NCBI RefSeq assembly: GCF_018207095.1
Contig: NZ_QOCZ01000015.1
Coordinates: forward strand, 1 to 56,267
Length of the DNA: 56,267 nt
Direction: 5' to 3'
DNA from: Nocardiopsis sp. MG754419
GTDB taxonomy: Bacteria; Actinomycetota; Actinomycetes; Streptosporangiales; Streptosporangiaceae
Shown here: positions 1 through 8,483 of the stretch, in pieces
How positions within the stretch are numbered: position 1 is the first letter of the stretch
Layout of the letters: each line of letters starts with the position of its first letter
The notes under the pieces: generated by a model
What the model saw: the letters and a program-made list of their open reading frames with translations, nothing else
What the model was told of the DNA's origin: nothing
Database searches by the model: none
Position numbers and translations under genes: made by a program

Positions 1-33
1 GGGTGGGTTCGTGGTGGGGGACGGGTCCGTGCA

Positions 34-56
34 GGACTCTCCGGGGGTGAGAGTCC
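34..56 (-). terminator. Hairpin terminator of ung with C-rich loop
   Basis: Perfect 8-bp inverted repeat GGACTCTC / GAGAGTCC around a 7-base loop, directly abutting the ung stop codon. Read on the minus strand the loop is ACCCCCG. There is no clear T-run, as is common for actinobacterial terminators. Confidence 0.65.
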
Positions 57-731
57 CTACGGCAGCCGCCAGTTCACCGGAGCGGCTCCCTGCTCCCGCA
101 GCATCTCGTTGGTCCTGCTGAAGGGCTTGGACCCGAAGAAACCGTTGCGCGCCGACATCGGGCTCGGGTGGGCCGACTCCACGCACGGCACGCCGGGCAT
201 CAGCGGCCGCAGATTCCGGGCGTCGCGCCCCCAAAGAATGGACACGAGCGGCGTGCCGCGCTCGGCCAGGGCGCGGATGGCCTGCTCGGTCACGGCCTCC
301 CACCCCTTGCCCCGGTGGGAACCGGGGTTGCCCGGAGCCACGGTCAGCACCCTGTTGAGCAGCAGCACACCCTGTTCCGTCCACGGCGTGAGGTCGCCGT
401 TGGAGGGCATCGGGACGCCCAGGTCCTCGCCCATCTCCTTGTAGATGTTGCGCAGGCTCGCGGGCAGTCGCACGTCCGGCGCCACCGAGAAGCTCAGCCC
501 GACCGCGTTGCCGGGGGTCGGGTAGGGGTCCTGACCCACGATGAGGACACGCACGTCCTCGAAGGGCTGTTGGAAGGCGCGCAGGACATGGTCGCCCGCG
601 GGCAGGTAGGTACGACCGGCACCCACCTCCTCGCGGAGGAAGTCGCCCATAGCGGCGATCTGTGGGGCGACCGGCTCCAACGCCTTCGCCCAGCCGCTGT
701 CCATGATCTCGTTCAGGTCCCTTGTTGCCAT
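57..731 (-). CDS. ung: Uracil-DNA glycosylase, family 1
   Basis: Removes uracil from DNA as the first step of base-excision repair in the cytoplasm. The family 1 water-activating motif GQDPYPTPG and the C-terminal HPSPMS motif are both visible. The chosen ATG ([10 protein letters not shown]) gives 224 residues, the usual size of the family. The reading frame stays open 43 codons further upstream, but that part is Arg/Ser-rich, unlike Ung N-termini, and was left out. Monocistronic, followed immediately by a hairpin terminator. It looks like an ordinary chromosomal gene and marks the left edge of the neighbouring secretion locus. Confidence 0.95.
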   Translation of the reverse strand: MATRDLNEIMDSGWAKALEPVAPQIAAMGDFLREEVGAGRTYLPAGDHVLRAFQQPFEDVRVLIVGQDPYPTPGNAVGLSFSVAPDVRLPASLRNIYKEMGEDLGVPMPSNGDLTPWTEQGVLLLNRVLTVAPGNPGSHRGKGWEAVTEQAIRALAERGTPLVSILWGRDARNLRPLMPGVPCVESAHPSPMSARNGFFGSKPFSRTNEMLREQGAAPVNWRLP

Positions 732-1114
732 GGCCAGAACACTAGCTTCAGACAGCGACGACCACGCCCGTTCGGGACCTTCGTTCCCCGAGCGATCGGT
801 GCACGCGGGGAGGGCCACCGCGTCCGTCCTGGTCAGAGCTGAACGAACTTCCCCACGCATGGGCCGGACCGTCGCGTACCCAAGGCCGCAGGCGAACTTA
901 AGGGCTCAGAGGACTGACGAGAAGTGGCTGTTCGGTGACTTCCGATCCGTGCGGGGCGGACGGGTGTGTGGATGGCGTCACAGGGGCCGAGTTCGCGAGG
1001 ACCGACAGATGGCACACGCGTCGCGAACATTCATATGAATATGAAAGCGTTCCTTTCGCTGTGGTGTGGGTACCCGATCCAAGCTGAGCATGAGGGCAGG
1101 TCGCTGATTCGACC
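732..1114. other. Intergenic region between ung and the secretion locus
   Basis: No gene is supported here. It should hold the ung promoter and the 3' end of the minus-strand operon. A perfect 12-bp palindrome, ATTCATATGAAT, lies at 1029-1040 in locally AT-rich sequence. I see no tRNA, integrase or obvious attachment-site repeat. Confidence 0.5.
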
Positions 1115-1642
1115 TCAAGAGAAAGGACCGAATGCCAGATCGGCGGCAACGTAAAGAACCGTGATGATCAGCCATACGCGCACGACGGACGAGGCAAGGT
1201 AGAGCGATCGATCTACGAAGCGGAATCGGCGATTGCGCGCAATAATGCGCATTCTTTTCTTCGTCAGCTGCTGTTCCATGTCGGCGAGCTGCTCCTCCGT
1301 GCGTTTGTTCACGGTTCGGTTGTGTTCAAGGAGGCCTTCGAGGATCTCCTGGGCCTTCGGAACGCTGACGACGGCGCTGAGTCGTTCTGGAGACGTGCTC
1401 GGGGGTAGGTGTCCGTAGATGAGTCGCTCGCACTTGCGGACGGCGGCCAGTCGATCATTGACGGAGTCGCGGGTGATCTGAAGTTCTCGTTGTTTTCTCT
1501 CACGTAGTAGTCCTGCTACCACCAGGTCATCGGTGGCGTGAATGGAGCGCCGTCGGGATCGATCGTGGACAAGAGTCAATGCCAGATAGAGTGGAATCGA
1601 GATGATAAGTAGGGTGATGGACCCCGTGATGCCAGAGAACAC
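1115..1642 (-). CDS. Unrecognised membrane protein with central coiled coil
   Basis: 175 residues with a GTG start. A hydrophobic helix lies at about residues 5-25 and a second near 148-170. Between them is a charged, helical, Lys/Arg/Glu-rich segment (about 30-135) that looks like a coiled coil, so both ends are probably in the membrane and the middle in the cytoplasm. The start follows the previous gene's TAG by two bases, with AAAGGTG as ribosome-binding site inside that gene, so it is the last gene of a four-gene unit. No family is recognised. Base composition is clearly lower in GC than the surrounding 70+ percent DNA. No catalytic motif is seen. Confidence 0.7.
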   Translation of the reverse strand: MFSGITGSITLLIISIPLYLALTLVHDRSRRRSIHATDDLVVAGLLRERKQRELQITRDSVNDRLAAVRKCERLIYGHLPPSTSPERLSAVVSVPKAQEILEGLLEHNRTVNKRTEEQLADMEQQLTKKRMRIIARNRRFRFVDRSLYLASSVVRVWLIITVLYVAADLAFGPFS

Positions 1643-1644
1643 TG

Positions 1645-2490
1645 CTACGCACCTTTGTTCTTCCGTGTCGGTCCCGGGGTGGGAGGCTTTGGCCTGGCCG
1701 GGGAGCGCCCGGTCAGCCTGTCCGTTTGGTGCCCAACGGCCCGGGAGAGAATGCTACCTCCCAGATCTGGGGTATCTTTGATCGGTTTTTCAGATGACGC
1801 GGGCTGCGCGGAAGAGGCTCTTTTTCCGGGTTCAATGCGCTTCGCGGATCTATCTTTGTTCTCTATTTTTGGAGTTGATGCTTCATTCGTTTGTGTTGTG
1901 AGATTTTTCTTGACGAACGACCTGGCTTCAGAGAGTAGCTCTTCGGGTGCTCCACATTTCGCGAGTAGTTCATCCGGGCTGCTCTTGATGACTTCCTCCA
2001 GTCGGGCCTTGTAGGACTCGAGTTCTTTCCTGCTGGTCTCTGCCTGTGGAAGTTTCCTGTCGCTTTCGTCCAGATATTTGTTGTGATGTGATAAATGCAG
2101 TTTGAGTAGCTTACTCTCCCCTTCGGGTAGTGCTGGAGATTGTATGATCTCGTACCTCTGGTTTCTGTTTATCCGCAGGTATCCGTCTTCGACGAGCGGC
2201 TCCAGCTGAACCTGAACGTGTGCTATGTGCTTCTTGACTCTGTCTTCCTCCCTTGCGATCTCGTTCAGTTTGCTTTTGATGGTCTTGAGGTTGATTTCTG
2301 CCGCCAGCTTGCTCTTTTCGGTCAGCGTGTTTCGGCTCATTTCGATGGATTGGTTGCTGGAAGTAATTTCAGCTACAGCTTGCGCTCGAGTGAGTTCACT
2401 TTCTTTTTTCGTGTTATGCGTGAGTTTTTTATCGTTCTCCAGTCTCTTGTTGTACAGGCTGTAGCTGAGCGCGCCGGCAATGGTCGCCAA
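1645..2490 (-). CDS. Unrecognised membrane-anchored coiled-coil protein
   Basis: 281 residues from the TTG at 2490. The body (about 20-190) is a long charged helix-rich coiled coil containing a short winged-helix-like stretch (LVEDGYLRINRNQRYEI), followed by a disordered Lys/Ser/Pro tail. From TTG the membrane anchor is cut in half. The frame is open back to 2544, where ATT is preceded at ideal distance by GGGAG, and those 18 extra codons complete a smooth hydrophobic helix (SAVAVIGAITLAVAF). The true start may therefore be the rare ATT at 2544. Low GC. Same operon as its neighbours. No known family or enzymatic motif recognised. Confidence 0.65.
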   Translation of the reverse strand: MATIAGALSYSLYNKRLENDKKLTHNTKKESELTRAQAVAEITSSNQSIEMSRNTLTEKSKLAAEINLKTIKSKLNEIAREEDRVKKHIAHVQVQLEPLVEDGYLRINRNQRYEIIQSPALPEGESKLLKLHLSHHNKYLDESDRKLPQAETSRKELESYKARLEEVIKSSPDELLAKCGAPEELLSEARSFVKKNLTTQTNEASTPKIENKDRSAKRIEPGKRASSAQPASSEKPIKDTPDLGGSILSRAVGHQTDRLTGRSPARPKPPTPGPTRKNKGA

Positions 2491-2582
2491 TGCGGTGAAT
2501 GCGACGGCTAGGGTGATCGCCCCAATTACGGCTACTGCGGAAATCTCTTACTCCCGAGCTCTAGGAGGCACGTTGGTGATGT

Positions 2583-2936
2583 TCACTGAGGTGCTCGATG
2601 GTGAAGGCGTGCTTTGGCCGACCGTTCTGCTGCATCCCTGGCCTGGAGGAAGTTGAGGGACACGTGGGCGTGACGAGGATTCCCTGTTTCCGGGTCCAGT
2701 GTCTCAACGGTATTTTCCAATGAATTGACTCTCGCCTTGAGTGTGCCGACGGTTTCTCCGATCCCGATTCGCATCTCGTCTATCTCTGAAGAGTGTTTTT
2801 CCAGTTCCTCGAGATAAGACATATCGGGAACGATCACCTCCGAAGAATCTACTCTTGCCTTGTGGAAGGCGTAGATCAAGAAAAGTAGAATTGAGATCGA
2901 TATTATAATCGCGACGTTCATGGTCAGGGGCTGCAT
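2583..2936 (-). CDS. Small single-pass membrane protein with coiled coil
   Basis: 117 residues. An N-terminal transmembrane helix (MNVAIIISISILLFLIYAF) is followed by a Glu-rich predicted coiled coil (about 40-85) and a short basic tail. The ATG at 2936 has AGGAGG four bases upstream; an internal ATG at 2921 is possible. The segment is rich in ATT/ATA isoleucine codons that are rare in this genome, indicating foreign origin. It lies between two other membrane proteins of similar design on the same strand. Function unknown; an accessory or structural role next to the T4SS is only a guess from position. Confidence 0.65.
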   Translation of the reverse strand: MQPLTMNVAIIISISILLFLIYAFHKARVDSSEVIVPDMSYLEELEKHSSEIDEMRIGIGETVGTLKARVNSLENTVETLDPETGNPRHAHVSLNFLQARDAAERSAKARLHHRAPQ

Positions 2937-2967
2937 GGTACCTCCTATGTGTTCGGATGCGGGCCTA

Positions 2968-3444
2968 TCACTTTTTCCTGGGCTGCTTCTTGGGGCCGCT
3001 GTTTTGGTTTCTCAATCTCGCCGCAACTGCTTTATTCTTGCTGGCTTGCTTTCTTTTTTCGGTGTCGCTCTGCCGTTTTTTCTCGGACGACGTGTTGATG
3101 ATTCTCTGGATGGCGTAGACCGAGTCGTCGAGGCCTTGGGAGGGGCCGTGTTTAGCGAACGAAGAGAATGACTTCACATCCTGCAGCGTCGAGGAGAGTC
3201 GCATTTCGAAATTTTTCTCCTCCATCTGTTTGTGTGCCGCTATGGCCGCGTATTCTCGATCCAGGATCGCAAAAGTCGCCTGGGCTTGAACCTCGGGTGA
3301 CTGAATGGATTTGTTCTTTGTGTCGAGTTGTTTTCCTTTGGCGTCCTCGGACTTCCGGCCGAAGTGGCTGGCAATAGCCGTGACGGCTAGGGTGAAGCCA
3401 CCCAACAAGATGAGTCGAGCATCGGTCATTAATTCCGATATCAC
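2968..3444 (-). CDS. Small membrane-anchored coiled-coil protein, TTA codon
   Basis: 158 residues with a GTG start. One N-terminal helix (ILLGGFTLAVTAIASHF) is followed by a charged helical region and a strongly basic C-terminus ending GPKKQPRKK. Codon 5 is TTA, the rare leucine codon that in Streptomyces needs the developmental bldA tRNA. The ribosome-binding site is weak (AAGGACG, about 10 bases before the GTG); an alternative ATG lies five codons inside. First of the four low-GC genes downstream of the T4SS operon. No family recognised. Confidence 0.6.
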   Translation of the reverse strand: MISELMTDARLILLGGFTLAVTAIASHFGRKSEDAKGKQLDTKNKSIQSPEVQAQATFAILDREYAAIAAHKQMEEKNFEMRLSSTLQDVKSFSSFAKHGPSQGLDDSVYAIQRIINTSSEKKRQSDTEKRKQASKNKAVAARLRNQNSGPKKQPRKK

Positions 3445-3494
3445 GCCGTATCACGTCCTTCTGGGGGTAGGCTCGAATTTCATGTTCCATGGGG

Positions 3495-3929
3495 TCAATC
3501 GAACCACCCCTGCGGGGCGGGGGTCAGGGGGAGCGGCCTGGGCTCGTGGTGCCGTCTGGAGGTGCATTCCCGGAAGGGGCCGGTGTCTCCCAGAAGCACG
3601 GGGAGTTGTGTGTCCAGGTAGTCCCGGTACCAGATCGCCATGCCGGTCCCGGGTTCGAGGCGCATGACCTCCCAGGAGTGCCAGAGCGCCTGGAAACGCG
3701 AGACCGCTTCGGGGTGGCGCCACCACTCCGCGCACCAGCGGAACTGACCCCCCTCGGGGCGTCGGAACACCGGCACGAAGCGTCCGGTGACGAACTCCTC
3801 GACGTTGTCGAACACCGGCTCCGGAGTCTCCTCCTCGGACTCCTCCGTGTCGGAGTCCCTCCCCTCGAGGTCGGCGCCGGGGGCCTCCTCGACTTCCTCC
3901 AGGAACTTTTCTGCCGAATCCGTCGTCAT
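3495..3929 (-). CDS. DUF4913 family protein
   Basis: 144 residues. An acidic disordered N-terminus (about 1-45) is followed by a Trp-rich domain with the features of DUF4913: RWCAEWWRHPEAVSRFQALWHSW and then a conserved WYRDYLD. This family is typically found in actinobacterial conjugative plasmids and integrative elements close to VirD4/TraG-type genes, which fits its place here. GGGAGG stands five bases before the ATG. Its biochemical role is not known. It is probably co-transcribed with the lipoprotein gene 33 bases upstream. Confidence 0.8.
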   Translation of the reverse strand: MTTDSAEKFLEEVEEAPGADLEGRDSDTEESEEETPEPVFDNVEEFVTGRFVPVFRRPEGGQFRWCAEWWRHPEAVSRFQALWHSWEVMRLEPGTGMAIWYRDYLDTQLPVLLGDTGPFRECTSRRHHEPRPLPLTPAPQGWFD

Positions 3930-3962
3930 GAGTGCCTCCCGGTACCGCTCTTCTTCTGTGGA

Positions 3963-5012
3963 TCAGAACCAACCGAGAACACGGAACTCCTCGTCTCCGG
4001 TCGGCACCACGGTCTCCGTGCCGGAACCATCGGTGTCGATGACGAAGACCTCGCCGTCCTTGCTCAGGGCGATGCGTTCCTCGTCCGGGGACAGGGCGAA
4101 GGCATCGATGTCCCCCTCCTCCGTCAGCTCCCACCAGTCGGCGACCCGTCCGTTCTCGTCCAGTTCGAACCCGATGGCGTGACCGATATCCGGTTTCCCA
4201 CCACCGCCCCCACCGGTGCGTTTCACGGTGAATCCCAGATAGCCTCCGTCGTCCAGAAGGACGAAGTCCTCGAAGATCGCCGTGCTGCGCGGCCCTTGGC
4301 CCTCTTGGTCGACCTTGATCCTCAGGTATTCGGGAAGAGAGGTCGCGCCGACCCGGGTCCCTCGGATCTCCACGTAGCCGTCGTTCTTCTCGTCGAACTC
4401 CTCGTAGGCGCTGCCGCCCAACAGTGGATCGGCTCCGGTGAGGGGGACGAACGGGGAACCCTCCGGTGCGGTGTCCAGCTCCTCCGGTTCCGCTCCCTCG
4501 GCCGCGAACTCGACCTCGTGCAGGGTCTGCTCGCCTCCGACGGTCCCCAGGTACCGGAGCCGTTCACCGTCCTCGCTGAAGCCGGTCCACCGCACGCGCG
4601 CGTCGGTGGACAGACCGTCGCCCGCGGCCTCGTACTCGGCGACGACCTCCATGTCCGGTAGGCGCAGGACCGTGGGCCGGTCGTCGTCCACCCTCGCCAT
4701 GTGGGTGAAGTCCGGAGAGAAGGAGAGCGCGCTGAGGCCTGTGGCGTGGAAACCGAGGAAGGGCTCCTCCATGCCCAAGTGGGTCCGGTCGAGCTCCTCA
4801 CCGCTCTCGGGATCGATGATGACGAGGGTCTCGCGATCCGCCGTGTGGACGACGAGGCCAGGGGAATCCGCCCAGGTGGCCTGGTCAGGGGACTCCTCGC
4901 CCTCGGCGCCGTCCTGGGCGGACGGTCCCTCCCCGCCACTCGTGCACGCGCTCACCACCAGTGCCGAGGCCGCTGTGAGCGCCAGGATTCGGATCTGCGT
5001 CGGGAAGGTCAT
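3963..5012 (-). CDS. Secreted lipoprotein, beta-propeller-like
   Basis: 349 residues. The N-terminus is a lipoprotein signal with lipobox LVVSAC, so the mature protein should be anchored by Cys about 20 to the outer face of the membrane. The mature part has repeated motifs of WD40/YVTN-like propellers (LVVHTADRETLVIIDPESGE near the start, FALSPDEERIALSKDGEVFV near the end), suggesting a beta-propeller. A Gly-run (TGGGGGGK) sits in one loop. The ATG overlaps the stop of the coupling-protein gene (ATGA), so the two are translationally coupled. A structural or docking role in the secretion machine is inferred from context only. Confidence 0.75.
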   Translation of the reverse strand: MTFPTQIRILALTAASALVVSACTSGGEGPSAQDGAEGEESPDQATWADSPGLVVHTADRETLVIIDPESGEELDRTHLGMEEPFLGFHATGLSALSFSPDFTHMARVDDDRPTVLRLPDMEVVAEYEAAGDGLSTDARVRWTGFSEDGERLRYLGTVGGEQTLHEVEFAAEGAEPEELDTAPEGSPFVPLTGADPLLGGSAYEEFDEKNDGYVEIRGTRVGATSLPEYLRIKVDQEGQGPRSTAIFEDFVLLDDGGYLGFTVKRTGGGGGGKPDIGHAIGFELDENGRVADWWELTEEGDIDAFALSPDEERIALSKDGEVFVIDTDGSGTETVVPTGDEEFRVLGWF

Positions 5013-6820
5013 CCTTGTGTCTGCGAACCGTGCGGGAGCCGGTTCCGGGCCCCGGCCGTGATCAGGCCGTGGGCCTTCTCGATGGCCGCGCCGATCTCCT
5101 TCGCGTCGGGATTCTCGTACCACGGGTGCATCTCCACGAGTGTCGGTCGGGCCGCGGTCGCGAAGAGCAGGGCCTCGCCCTTGGCGATCTGACGGATATC
5201 GGAACCCTGCATGATCTCCTGACGGCGCAGTTGGACCGAGTGGTTGCCCTTGCCGTCGCCGAAGCTGAACGAACCGGTGGAGACGTCGTGCTGACCGACC
5301 AGCTTCGACAGCGCCTCGACGATCTTGTGGTCGTCGAGCCCCGCGCCGAACACCTTCACCGTGGCCGCGGACCACATCGCCTCCATGCCGTTCTCGGTCC
5401 ACACCCGTACGCCCTGCCGGTAGCTCTGCAGGATGGTGACCGGGATGATGCCGCGGGAGCCCAGGTGGGAGTACATGTCGGGCAGGTCGGCGATCTTGCA
5501 GATGTTGGCCGCCTCGTCCAGGACGGCGACCAGTGGCGGATCCAACCGTCCGCCCTGGCCCTCGGCGGCCTCCTCCGCGGACAGGAACACCGCGTCGGTC
5601 AGCGCCGCGATGAGCGGGGCGGCGGCGGAACGGGACTTGCTCAGCAGGTGCAGGGTCTGCCTGGACCGCACGAAGGGGCGGGGGTCGAACTCGTCGACGT
5701 CGAAGTCGTCGGGCGGGGTCACCCACCGCATGATGGCCGGATCGTCCAGGCAGCGCGCAGCGGTGCGCGCCGTGGTGTAGATACCGTCCCTGGTCTCCGA
5801 GACGATGTTCTGCGTCTCGCGCAGGGCGTCGGCGTAGGCGGTGAAACCGTGGTCCTGCAGGACGTTGACCGGTCTGGGCTGTTTAGCGTCGTGCAGCCAC
5901 TCGCCGACGATGGCCAGCGTCTCGTCGTCCAGGGCGGCGGCCAGCAGGAGCTGGGAGATGAGCGCCTTGGCGGCCGGCCCCCACATGTCCTTCTTGGAGT
6001 CATCGTCGATGGTCAACACGAAATGCCCGGCCAGGCGGTGTGCCGCCTCCACGTTGTCCACCCCGCGGAGCGGGTTCCACCACATCCCCCGACCCTGGTG
6101 CGTGACCTCCTGGGGATCGAAGAGCCACACGCGCTCGCCGGTCCGTTCCTCCCGGAGCTCCGCCGTCGCGGCCCACACGTCGCCCTTGTTGCTCGTGGCC
6201 AGGGCCGGACCGGGGGCCGCCAACACGTAGGGGATCGCCATCGCGGTCGTCTTGCCCGCGCGGGGAGCCATGTACGCCAGGATCGTGTCCTCCCACGAGG
6301 CGAACAACGTGGGCCCGGACTTGTCCCGAGGGCGCTTGACCCCGCCGATCACCAGACCCACGTCGGCGTCCTTCAGTGACCGGGCCTTCCTGCCGAGGAG
6401 CGTGGAGCGGCGCAACCGCAGCGCCTTCTCCGCGGCGGCGGGCCGGGCCAGCTCGGCGACGGTCTCGTCCCCGGTGTTGAGCGCGGTCACCGCGTCCTCG
6501 GCGTCACCCCTGACGCCGTGGAACACGCGAAGACCCACCATGACCAGGGCCAGGGTCGCCCCGACGAACAGCACCGAGGTCACCATCACGAGCGGGGTCG
6601 GTAGACCCGGCCATGTCGTCTCCGTGTCCCAGGTGAACAGCGCCAAGGCCCAGGCGACGCCGAAGGAGGGGACCGCGCCGTCCACGATCCACGCCGTCAG
6701 CCACGCGGCCGCCCACACCGACCAGACCAGGTACACGGCCATCCAGAGCGCGACGAGTCCGAAGAGCGGACTGGCCGCCGCCGACCACCCCGTTCCCCGG
6801 GGCTGAAGTTGTTTCGCCAT
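5009..6820 (-). CDS. VirD4/TraG-type coupling ATPase
   Basis: 603 residues. Type IV coupling proteins are membrane-bound hexameric ATPases that bring DNA or protein substrates to the secretion channel. Two to three N-terminal hydrophobic helices (about 15-50 and 75-100) precede the ATPase core. Walker A is APRAGKTT and Walker B is VAVLDEAANI, followed by a TraG/TraD-like C-terminal recognition region (SYRQGVRVW, then KVFGAGLDD). The start was placed at MAKQLQPRG, six bases after the preceding gene's stop; the open frame continues far upstream but there it only mirrors the VirB4 gene. The lipoprotein gene overlaps its stop by four bases. Confidence 0.9.
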   Translation of the reverse strand: MAKQLQPRGTGWSAAASPLFGLVALWMAVYLVWSVWAAAWLTAWIVDGAVPSFGVAWALALFTWDTETTWPGLPTPLVMVTSVLFVGATLALVMVGLRVFHGVRGDAEDAVTALNTGDETVAELARPAAAEKALRLRRSTLLGRKARSLKDADVGLVIGGVKRPRDKSGPTLFASWEDTILAYMAPRAGKTTAMAIPYVLAAPGPALATSNKGDVWAATAELREERTGERVWLFDPQEVTHQGRGMWWNPLRGVDNVEAAHRLAGHFVLTIDDDSKKDMWGPAAKALISQLLLAAALDDETLAIVGEWLHDAKQPRPVNVLQDHGFTAYADALRETQNIVSETRDGIYTTARTAARCLDDPAIMRWVTPPDDFDVDEFDPRPFVRSRQTLHLLSKSRSAAAPLIAALTDAVFLSAEEAAEGQGGRLDPPLVAVLDEAANICKIADLPDMYSHLGSRGIIPVTILQSYRQGVRVWTENGMEAMWSAATVKVFGAGLDDHKIVEALSKLVGQHDVSTGSFSFGDGKGNHSVQLRRQEIMQGSDIRQIAKGEALLFATAARPTLVEMHPWYENPDAKEIGAAIEKAHGLITAGARNRLPHGSQTQG

Positions 6821-6825
6821 GGTTC

Positions 6826-8475
6826 TCAGGCCCTCATCTTCTGGTCGGTGTCGTAGAGGTTCTGCTCGTCCGGGGTCAGCGCCATCTGCACTGGGATGCC
6901 GAGGCGCTCCGCGCCGGTCTTGATCAGGTACTTGCCGCGGCCGGGGTGTCGGGCACCCGGTTGCCAGGAGTCCGGAGAGGACCAGGACGCCACGAGGTTC
7001 TGCTCGGGGCCGGTCAGGGGGGTGATCTGGTGGACGCGTGCCAGTTCCCGCGGGGGAAGCCCCGCCATGACCAGGATGGCGCTGCGGTCCACGAAGCCCC
7101 GTGCCTTGGCCCGGTCCTCCTCCGTGGCCAGGGCCTCCAGGTCGGACAGGGAGTGGGTGACCATCACCGAGGCCATGCCCTTGGACCGGTTGAGTCGGGT
7201 CAGGGAGTCCGCGTACTCGACGAGACCGGGCGCCCCGCGCAGCGCCCGCCAGAGCTCGTCCATGATGCCCAGGTAGGACCTCTTCGGTGCCAGACCGGCG
7301 TCGGCGAGGGTGGAGGCCGCGTCCACCATGCCGAAGCCGTAACTCCAGGTGCACAGCATGGCGGCGGTCAGCAGTTTGTCGCCCGCCGCGCCGACCCTGC
7401 TGATGTCCACGCTCACGGCGGGGCTGGACAGATCCAGGGGCGCACTCGTCTCCTGGTCGAACACCCCGGCCAGGGATCCGGAGACGAGGAGTCGCAGAGT
7501 GAAGATCAGGTTGTCCACACGTCTGTCGTAGGTGGCGCCTTCTGACTCGCGCGCCGCCCTGCGGAGTGCCTCGGGCCCCTCCTCCACGATCTTCAGCACG
7601 TCCACGACGGTGGGCTGACGCCCGCTCGCCCGTAGCTTCTCGTCGAGCAGGTCGACCGCCGTCCCGAGGACGACCTCTTCGGCGTTGTCGATCGGCGCTT
7701 CCCGGATCAGGATGCACAACGCCATGAGCAGGGCGATCCTCCGTCCCCGCACCTCCCATCGCAGTTTCTCCGCGTCGGCGTGGTTCATCGCCGCCATCGC
7801 CTCGCCCAGGGGGCCGGTGTCCAGGGGGTTGATGCGGTCCATGCCCCGACCGATCTTGATCACCTGTCCGCCCAGGTGCTCGACCAGGTCGCTGTAGTCC
7901 GGTTTGGTGTCGCCGAGGACGAGGGTCCGTGTCCCCGCGGCGATGGAACCGGTGACCATGCGTTTGACCAGCGTCGACTTACCGGTACCGGGTTGGCCGA
8001 GGACGAAGACGCCGGGGTTGGTCACCAGACCCGCCCGAAGCCAGGCGAGGGGGTCCAGACAGACCACCTCACCGGACAGCTGGTCACGGCCGATCGGGGT
8101 CCCCACCGATGGCGGCTTACTGCTGGTCACGAAGGGGAAGAGGCCGCACGCCTGGCTGGTGGTCGCCTGGTACTCCACCACGGCGGGGATGTTGGGGGAG
8201 TGTCCGCCCGATCGGTGGCCCCAGCCCAGGAGCGGAGGCAGGGGGCCCTCGAGGTTGTGGTCCCGGCGACCGGGGATCTCCGGGGCGTTCGACGCGTCGC
8301 CCCCGGATTTCGTGGTCCGTCGGTCCGCGCGACCGCCGCCGTTCTCAATCCGTCCGGCAGTGCGACCGTCGGTCGACGGGCCCTGCGCGGGCGCCGGGCC
8401 GGGGCCGTCCTGGTCGCTCGTCCCCCGGTGCCGAAGCCGCTCGTGATCGACGGTCCTGTTCTTCTTCCCGAACAC
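6826..8475 (-). CDS. VirB4-type T4SS ATPase
   Basis: 549 residues. VirB4 ATPases power assembly and transport of type IV secretion systems on the cytoplasmic face. Visible motifs are Walker A GQPGTGKST and Walker B with the family signature LGIMDELWRAL; the C-terminal third has the VirB4 layout (VMVTHSLSDLEAL). The N-terminal 90 residues are basic and disordered. The start is GTG at 8475 (MFGKKNRTVD) because AGGAGG lies six bases upstream; an upstream ATG at 8514 would overlap the previous gene and lacks such a site. The usual VirB4 N-terminal domain is missing here and is probably supplied by the SCO6880-family gene just upstream. Confidence 0.9.
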   Translation of the reverse strand: MFGKKNRTVDHERLRHRGTSDQDGPGPAPAQGPSTDGRTAGRIENGGGRADRRTTKSGGDASNAPEIPGRRDHNLEGPLPPLLGWGHRSGGHSPNIPAVVEYQATTSQACGLFPFVTSSKPPSVGTPIGRDQLSGEVVCLDPLAWLRAGLVTNPGVFVLGQPGTGKSTLVKRMVTGSIAAGTRTLVLGDTKPDYSDLVEHLGGQVIKIGRGMDRINPLDTGPLGEAMAAMNHADAEKLRWEVRGRRIALLMALCILIREAPIDNAEEVVLGTAVDLLDEKLRASGRQPTVVDVLKIVEEGPEALRRAARESEGATYDRRVDNLIFTLRLLVSGSLAGVFDQETSAPLDLSSPAVSVDISRVGAAGDKLLTAAMLCTWSYGFGMVDAASTLADAGLAPKRSYLGIMDELWRALRGAPGLVEYADSLTRLNRSKGMASVMVTHSLSDLEALATEEDRAKARGFVDRSAILVMAGLPPRELARVHQITPLTGPEQNLVASWSSPDSWQPGARHPGRGKYLIKTGAERLGIPVQMALTPDEQNLYDTDQKMRA

Positions 8476-8483
8476 TGTTCCTC

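Noticed and set aside
861-1114. Attachment site or integrase remnant at the left border of the T4SS locus
   Set aside because: Only a 12-bp palindrome is visible; no tRNA gene end and no matching repeat was noticed at the right border.
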